Below are positions 15,305 through 19,009 of a stretch of 19,009 bases of DNA, in pieces. Both the position numbers and the translations under genes were made by a program. Position 1 is the first letter of the stretch, and each line of letters opens with the position of its first letter. The DNA is from Lachnospiraceae bacterium (GTDB lineage: Bacteria; Bacillota; Clostridia; Lachnospirales; Lachnospiraceae), in the NCBI GenBank assembly GCA_009774145.1, contig VSND01000080.1, positions 1 to 19,009 on the forward strand, read 5' to 3'. The notes under the pieces were generated by a model, which saw nothing but the letters and a program-made list of their open reading frames with translations, had not been told where the DNA came from and ran no database searches.

Positions 15305-17800
15305 ATGGAAGATAATATTTTTGATAAAATTCATGAAGTGGACTTAAAGGAGACCATGGAAGACTCCTACATTGATTATGCCATGAGCGTAATCGCGGCA
15401 AGGGCGCTTCCGGATGTCAGGGACGGACTGAAACCGGTACAGCGCCGTGTGCTGTATTCCATGATCGAGCTGAACAACGGCCCGGATAAGCCGCACCGTA
15501 AATGTGCACGTATTGTCGGAGATACCATGGGTAAATACCATCCGCATGGAGACAGTTCCATCTATGGAGCGCTGGTGAATATGGCACAGGAATGGTCCAC
15601 CCGTTATCCTCTGGTGGATGGACATGGAAATTTTGGCTCGGTAGACGGAGACGGCGCGGCAGCCATGCGTTATACCGAGGCCCGGCTGAGTAAAATATCC
15701 ATGGAAATGCTGGCAGATATCAACAAGGATACCGTTGACTTTGGCCCGAACTTTGATGAGACAGAAAAAGAGCCGCTGGTACTTCCTTCCAGATATCCGA
15801 ATCTTCTGGTCAATGGAACGACCGGTATTGCTGTCGGTATGGCGACAAACATCCCGCCGCATAATCTGCGGGAAGTGATCGGTGCAGTGGTAAAGATCAT
15901 TGATAACCGGATTGAAGAGGACCGGGATACGCAGATTGAAGAAATACTGGATATTGTGAAAGGACCGGATTTTCCGACCGGTGCAGAGATTCTCGGCACC
16001 TCGGGAATCAATGAGGCTTATCGCACCGGACGGGGGAAGATCCGTGTCCGTGCAGTCAGCAGCATTGAATCCATGGCCAACGGGAAGAACCGGATTATCG
16101 TGACAGAGCTTCCCTATATGGTAAATAAAGCCCGGCTGATTGAGAAGATCGCCGATATGGTCAAGGAAAAAAAGATAGACGGGATCACCTATATCAATGA
16201 CGAGTCCAGCCGGGAAGGAATGCGGATCAACATTGAACTTCGAAAAGACGTGAATCCCAATGTGATCTTAAACCAGCTGTATAAGCATACCCAGCTTCAG
16301 GATACCTTTGGAGTGATCATGCTGGCGCTGGTCAACAAGGAGCCAAAGGTTCTGAATCTCCTGGATATGCTGAAATACTATATTCTGCATCAGGAGGATG
16401 TGGTTACCAGAAGGATTAAATATGAGTTAAACAAGGCGGAAGAACGGGCACACATTTTAAAAGGCCTGCTGATTGCGCTTGATCATATTGACCGGGTCAT
16501 CCAGATCATCCGCGGTTCCCAAAATGTTCAGATCGCAAAAAGTTCCCTGATGGAAGAATTCGGGCTGGATGATGCACAGGCACAGGCGATTGTGGATATG
16601 CGTCTGCGTACGCTTACCGGTCTGGAACGGGACCGTCTGGAAAAAGAATACAATGAGCTGATGGAAAGGATACAGTATTTAAAAGCGATCCTTGCAGATG
16701 AGAAAAAGCTTCTGGGGGTCATCAGGGAAGAAATTCTTCTGATTTCCGATAAATACGGAGATGACCGCCGGACGAAGATCGGATACGATGAATTTGACAT
16801 CAGTATGGAGGACCTGATTCCGGTCAGAGATACGGTGATCACCATGACGCATCTGGGATATATCAAGCGTATGACCGTTGATAATTTCAGGAGCCAGAAC
16901 CGGGGCGGCAAGGGAATCAAGGGAATGCAGACGCTGGAAGAAGATTTCATAGAAGAAATATTTACGGCGACGACCCATCACTACGTTATGTTCTTTACCA
17001 ATTATGGAAGGGCATATCGTCTGAAGGCATATGAGATTCCGGAGGCGGGAAGGACAGCGAGGGGAACGGCGATCATCAATCTTCTGCAGCTCCAGCCTGG
17101 AGAAAAGATTACGGCTGTGATCACGATGAAGGAATTTAAAAGCGACCACTATCTGGTTATGGCTACCAAAAAAGGAATTATCAAGAAGACCAGCCTGTCC
17201 GAATATGCAAATATCCGCAAAACAGGGCTTCAGGCGATCAGTCTTCGGGAAGAGGATGAACTGATTGAAGTCAAGGTGACAGACGGAGAGAAGGAAATTC
17301 TCCTTGTTACAGAAAGCGGTATGAGTATCTGCTTTAGAGAAACGGATGTACGTGCAACAGGAAGAGTTTCTATGGGCGTAATCGGCATGAATCTGTCAGA
17401 AGATGACAAAGTGGTTGCCATGCAGCTGAATACACAGGGAGAATATCTCCTGATTGTTTCGGAAGGCGGATATGGAAAGAGAACACGGATATCTGAATTT
17501 CATCCTCAGAACCGGGGCGGCAAGGGTCTGAAATGCTATAAGATCATGGATAAGACCGGCCCGGTGATCGGTGCAAAGGCAGTCGATGAAGAGAATGAAA
17601 TCATGATGATCACCAATGAAGGCATCATCATAAGGACAGGCTGTCAGGATATCTCTGTATTAAAACGTATTACTTCCGGTGTCAGACTGATGAATGTGGA
17701 TTATGAATCCGGCATCAAGGTTGCCAATATTGCCAAGGTCCGCGAGGAAGTAAAAAACGAATCGGAGGAATCAGCCGGAGAACCGGAGGAAGAGATATAA
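15305..17800 (+). CDS. gyrA: DNA gyrase subunit A
   Basis: The 831-residue subunit carries the DNA breakage-reunion activity. The active-site tyrosine is Tyr123 in AAAMRYTEAR (118-127). The quinolone-determining stretch reads GKYHPHGDSSIYG (76-88): Ser84 matches E. coli Ser83, but Gly88 occupies the Asp87 position. The C-terminal beta-pinwheel contains a GyrA box QNRGGKG at 531-537 that marks a gyrase rather than topoisomerase IV. A second identical heptapeptide is at 735-741, encoded by the same 20-base DNA. The acidic tail (about 813-831) is likely disordered. The start site has only a weak AGAGGA (15287-15292) twelve bases upstream. plsC starts three bases after the stop. Confidence 0.99.
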   Translation: MEDNIFDKIHEVDLKETMEDSYIDYAMSVIAARALPDVRDGLKPVQRRVLYSMIELNNGPDKPHRKCARIVGDTMGKYHPHGDSSIYGALVNMAQEWSTRYPLVDGHGNFGSVDGDGAAAMRYTEARLSKISMEMLADINKDTVDFGPNFDETEKEPLVLPSRYPNLLVNGTTGIAVGMATNIPPHNLREVIGAVVKIIDNRIEEDRDTQIEEILDIVKGPDFPTGAEILGTSGINEAYRTGRGKIRVRAVSSIESMANGKNRIIVTELPYMVNKARLIEKIADMVKEKKIDGITYINDESSREGMRINIELRKDVNPNVILNQLYKHTQLQDTFGVIMLALVNKEPKVLNLLDMLKYYILHQEDVVTRRIKYELNKAEERAHILKGLLIALDHIDRVIQIIRGSQNVQIAKSSLMEEFGLDDAQAQAIVDMRLRTLTGLERDRLEKEYNELMERIQYLKAILADEKKLLGVIREEILLISDKYGDDRRTKIGYDEFDISMEDLIPVRDTVITMTHLGYIKRMTVDNFRSQNRGGKGIKGMQTLEEDFIEEIFTATTHHYVMFFTNYGRAYRLKAYEIPEAGRTARGTAIINLLQLQPGEKITAVITMKEFKSDHYLVMATKKGIIKKTSLSEYANIRKTGLQAISLREEDELIEVKVTDGEKEILLVTESGMSICFRETDVRATGRVSMGVIGMNLSEDDKVVAMQLNTQGEYLLIVSEGGYGKRTRISEFHPQNRGGKGLKCYKIMDKTGPVIGAKAVDEENEIMMITNEGIIIRTGCQDISVLKRITSGVRLMNVDYESGIKVANIAKVREEVKNESEESAGEPEEEI

Positions 17801-17803
17801 GAC

Positions 17804-18508
17804 ATGAAACGAATATGGTTGATGGTACTTAGAAATATTCTGTCAGTTCCCTACTGGTATCTGAAGCTTATGTTTTACGCAGCGAACAGCAGCCGGATAT
17901 CGGAGGAAAAGAAACGGATTCTCTTTAAAGAGATTGTATCCCGTGCCAACAGGGGAGGGAATGTGACCGTTCTTTCCCGGGGCGTGGAGAATATTCCGAA
18001 AAACGAAAGCTTTATGTATTTTCCAAATCACCAGGGTCTGTATGATGTACTGGCTCTGCTGGATGGTTCCCCCTGCTTTTTTTCCGTGGTCATGAAAAAA
18101 GAACTGGAGCATGTTCCATTTCTGAATCTGATTTTCCGCATTATGGGAGCCCATTCCATAGACAGAGAAGACGTCAGACAGTCCATGAAAGTGATCCAGA
18201 AAGTCAGCCAGGAAGTAAAAGAAGGTAAAAATTTCCTGATCTTTGCAGAGGGGACGCGTTCCAAAGAGCCAAATGTAGTCGGCGCTTTTAAAGGAGGTTC
18301 CTTTAAAAGCGCCACGAAAGCAAAGTGTCCGATTGTTCCGGTGTGTATCCGGGATGCCTATAAGGTGTTTGATACAAGATCGACAGAACCGGTCACTGTG
18401 GTGGTGCAGTATTTAAAACCTCTGTATTATGAAGAATATAGTGAGATGAAAACCACAGAGATTGCAGAAGTAGTGGAGAGGCGGATCCGGGAAGCTATGG
18501 AAAGGTAG
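17804..18508 (+). CDS. plsC: PlsC-type 1-acyl-glycerol-3-phosphate acyltransferase
   Basis: The 234-residue protein has a hydrophobic N-terminus (about 3-27), then the acyltransferase motifs in order: NHQGLYD (75-81, HX4D with His76 and Asp81), EGTR (149-152) in FAEGTRSK, and FKGGSFKSA (162-170) followed by CPIVPVCI. The family moves an acyl group from acyl-ACP or acyl-phosphate-derived carriers to lysophosphatidic acid to make phosphatidic acid at the membrane. The exact substrate cannot be read from sequence. It starts three bases after gyrA, with GGAGGA (17785-17790) inside gyrA thirteen bases upstream, so it is in the gyrase transcript. No clean terminator follows; a 6-bp hairpin (18513-18540) has no T-tract. 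Confidence 0.88.
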   Translation: MKRIWLMVLRNILSVPYWYLKLMFYAANSSRISEEKKRILFKEIVSRANRGGNVTVLSRGVENIPKNESFMYFPNHQGLYDVLALLDGSPCFFSVVMKKELEHVPFLNLIFRIMGAHSIDREDVRQSMKVIQKVSQEVKEGKNFLIFAEGTRSKEPNVVGAFKGGSFKSATKAKCPIVPVCIRDAYKVFDTRSTEPVTVVVQYLKPLYYEEYSEMKTTEIAEVVERRIREAMER

Positions 18509-18573
18509 AGGATGCCTGGGAGATCTGTCCGGCGCAGGCAGAATACCGCTATAAATGCGAAAAATAACTGCTG

Positions 18574-18634
18574 AAAAAATATTTTAAAAATAATGAAAAA
18601 AACAGTTGACAAATGTTTCTACGTTTAGTATAAT
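18574..18634 (+). promoter_or_regulatory. Consensus promoter with A-tract UP element for tRNA-Ser
   Basis: TTGACA (18606-18611), 17 bp, TATAAT (18629-18634): all twelve bases match the sigma-A consensus. Directly upstream, A-tracts at 18574-18579, 18586-18590 and 18596-18602 are spaced about 11 bp, as in UP elements bound by the polymerase alpha subunit. The predicted start is near 18641, about 22 bases before the mature tRNA. Confidence 0.88.
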
Positions 18635-18641
18635 AACCCAT

Positions 18642-18658
18642 GCGTCACGAAATGACGC
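18642..18658 (+). other. 5' hairpin of the pre-tRNA leader
   Basis: GCGTCA (18642-18647) and TGACGC (18653-18658) form a perfect 6-bp stem with loop CGAAA at the predicted 5' end of the tRNA-Ser transcript. It may protect the precursor or space the RNase P site; the role is inferred. Confidence 0.55.
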
Positions 18659-18662
18659 GCCC

Positions 18663-18750
18663 GGAGAAATACTCAAGTGGCTGAAGAGGCGCCCCTGCTA
18701 AGGGTGTAGGTCGGGTGACCGGCGCGAGGGTTCAAATCCCTCTTTCTCCG
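18663..18750 (+). tRNA. tRNA-Ser (anticodon GCU)
   Basis: The 88-base class II tRNA has acceptor GGAGAAA (18663-18669) pairing with TTTCTCC (18743-18749) and discriminator G. The anticodon stem CGCCC/GGGTG (one G-T pair) holds loop CTGCTAA with GCT at 18697-18699, reading AGC/AGU serine codons. The long variable arm closes with GGTC/GACC, and the T arm is GAGGG-TTCAAAT-CCCTC. The 3' CCA is not encoded. It lies directly upstream of an rRNA operon with no clear terminator between. Confidence 0.97.
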
Positions 18751-18752
18751 TT

Positions 18753-18768
18753 CTTTTCTGCAGAAAAG
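18753..18768. repeat. 16-base perfect palindrome after the tRNA
   Basis: CTTTTCTGCAGAAAAG reads the same on both strands. It sits two bases after the tRNA and about 40 bp upstream of the rRNA promoter. Its right half, GCAGAAAAG, recurs at 18816-18824 inside the promoter spacer. It lacks a T-tract, so I do not call it a terminator. Confidence 0.45.
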
Positions 18769-18776
18769 TTGATGTC

Positions 18777-18836
18777 AAAAAAACTTGAAAAAAGTTAAAA
18801 AAAGGTATTGACAAAGCAGAAAAGATTTGGTAAGAT
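18777..18836 (+). promoter_or_regulatory. rRNA operon promoter with phased A-tract UP element
   Basis: TTGACA (18808-18813), 17 bp, TAAGAT (18831-18836). Immediately upstream, A-tracts at 18777-18783, 18788-18793 and 18797-18803 have centres about 10 bp apart, one helical turn, as expected of a bent UP element. The leader that follows is typical of a rRNA operon. Confidence 0.85.
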
Positions 18837-18842
18837 GTTCAA

Positions 18843-19009
18843 GTCGTCGCGGGAGCGGCGGGAACAAAACATGAACCTTGATAATTAAACAGTACTTTGA
18901 AAGTCTTCGAAAATTCTTTTGAAAACGATGACCGGACAGAGATGCCGGCGCATCGGAAAAACAATTTTTGAGAACAGCTTTTACGAAAAGTAAAGCGACC
19001 TAAAACAGT
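18843..19009 (+). other. rRNA operon leader, partial (16S gene outside window)
   Basis: It begins near the predicted start with hairpin CGTCGC-GGGA-GCGGCG (18845-18860). GAACCTTGATAATTAAACAG (18873-18892) resembles leader and spacer sequence of clostridial rRNA operons. Two boxA-like elements, GTACTTTGAAAGTC (18892-18905) and TTCTTTTGAAAACG (18914-18927), resemble the Bacillus antitermination box. A further hairpin pairs CGATG/CATCG and CCGG/CCGG (18926-18955), and another pairs GCTTTTAC/GTAAAGC (18977-18996). The mature 16S 5' end is not reached. Nothing codes for protein here. Confidence 0.75.

Noticed and set aside
1812..17149. Many long reading frames antisense to known genes (for example 3416-4159 plus and 16679-17149 minus)
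   Set aside because: They overlap fully conserved genes, lack ribosome binding sites and have low-complexity or improbable composition.
18513..18540. TGCCTG/CAGGCA hairpin as plsC terminator
   Set aside because: No T-tract follows and the stem is only six pairs.
1..19009. CRISPR array, transposon, prophage or defence genes
   Set aside because: No spaced repeats, inverted terminal repeats, transposase, integrase or phage motifs were seen.

Overview
The window is the replication-origin neighbourhood of a Gram-positive Clostridia-type chromosome, most like the Lachnospiraceae. The reasons are the gene order rpmH-dnaA-dnaN-yaaA-recF-gyrB-gyrA, strong AGGAGG ribosome binding sites, TTGACA/TATAAT-type promoters, moderate GC and a fused Jag/KhpB protein. 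The genus cannot be fixed from the sequence alone. No transposase, phage gene, CRISPR array or recognisable defence system is present.

Left edge (1-1800): a truncated Cof-type HAD phosphatase gene on the minus strand and a divergent plus-strand gene for a membrane-anchored alpha/beta-hydrolase-like protein. They share a short spacer that carries both promoters and a set of repeats. The hydrolase gene is the only protein gene running against the replication fork.

Left arm (1742-8983, minus strand, reading away from the origin): rpmH, rnpA, yidD, yidC, jag, mnmE, mnmG, rsmG. This is the classic set for ribosomal protein L34, RNase P protein, membrane insertion, an RNA-binding cell-envelope regulator, tRNA wobble modification and 16S rRNA methylation. 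It starts at a clear promoter (8955-8983) and ends at a hairpin terminator after rsmG. A second strong terminator sits on the jag stop codon and probably splits the block into two expression levels.

Origin (about 8990-10890): DnaA boxes flank dnaA on both sides. The dnaA-dnaN spacer has two DnaA boxes, a short GC block and CTA/CTG/CTA/TTA triplets. This matches the Bacillus subtilis basal unwinding layout (DnaA boxes, GC cluster, DnaA-trios) and marks the likely melting site.

Right arm (9209-18508, plus strand): dnaA, dnaN, yaaA, recF, gyrB, gyrA and a PlsC-type acyltransferase, tightly spaced. Hand counts on sampled lines suggest that plus-strand G excess begins only near the end of dnaN.

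Right edge (18574-19009): tRNA-Ser(GCU) with a perfect consensus promoter, then the promoter and leader of an rRNA operon whose 16S gene lies outside the window. The two stable-RNA promoters share one design: three phased A-tracts, a 17-bp spacer and a hairpin at the predicted 5' end.

I found no clearly undescribed multi-gene system. The observations most worth a second look are a YidC lacking the usual groove arginine, a hydrolase-like protein lacking the catalytic histidine, a structured rpmH leader, the origin architecture, and the paired stable-RNA promoters.
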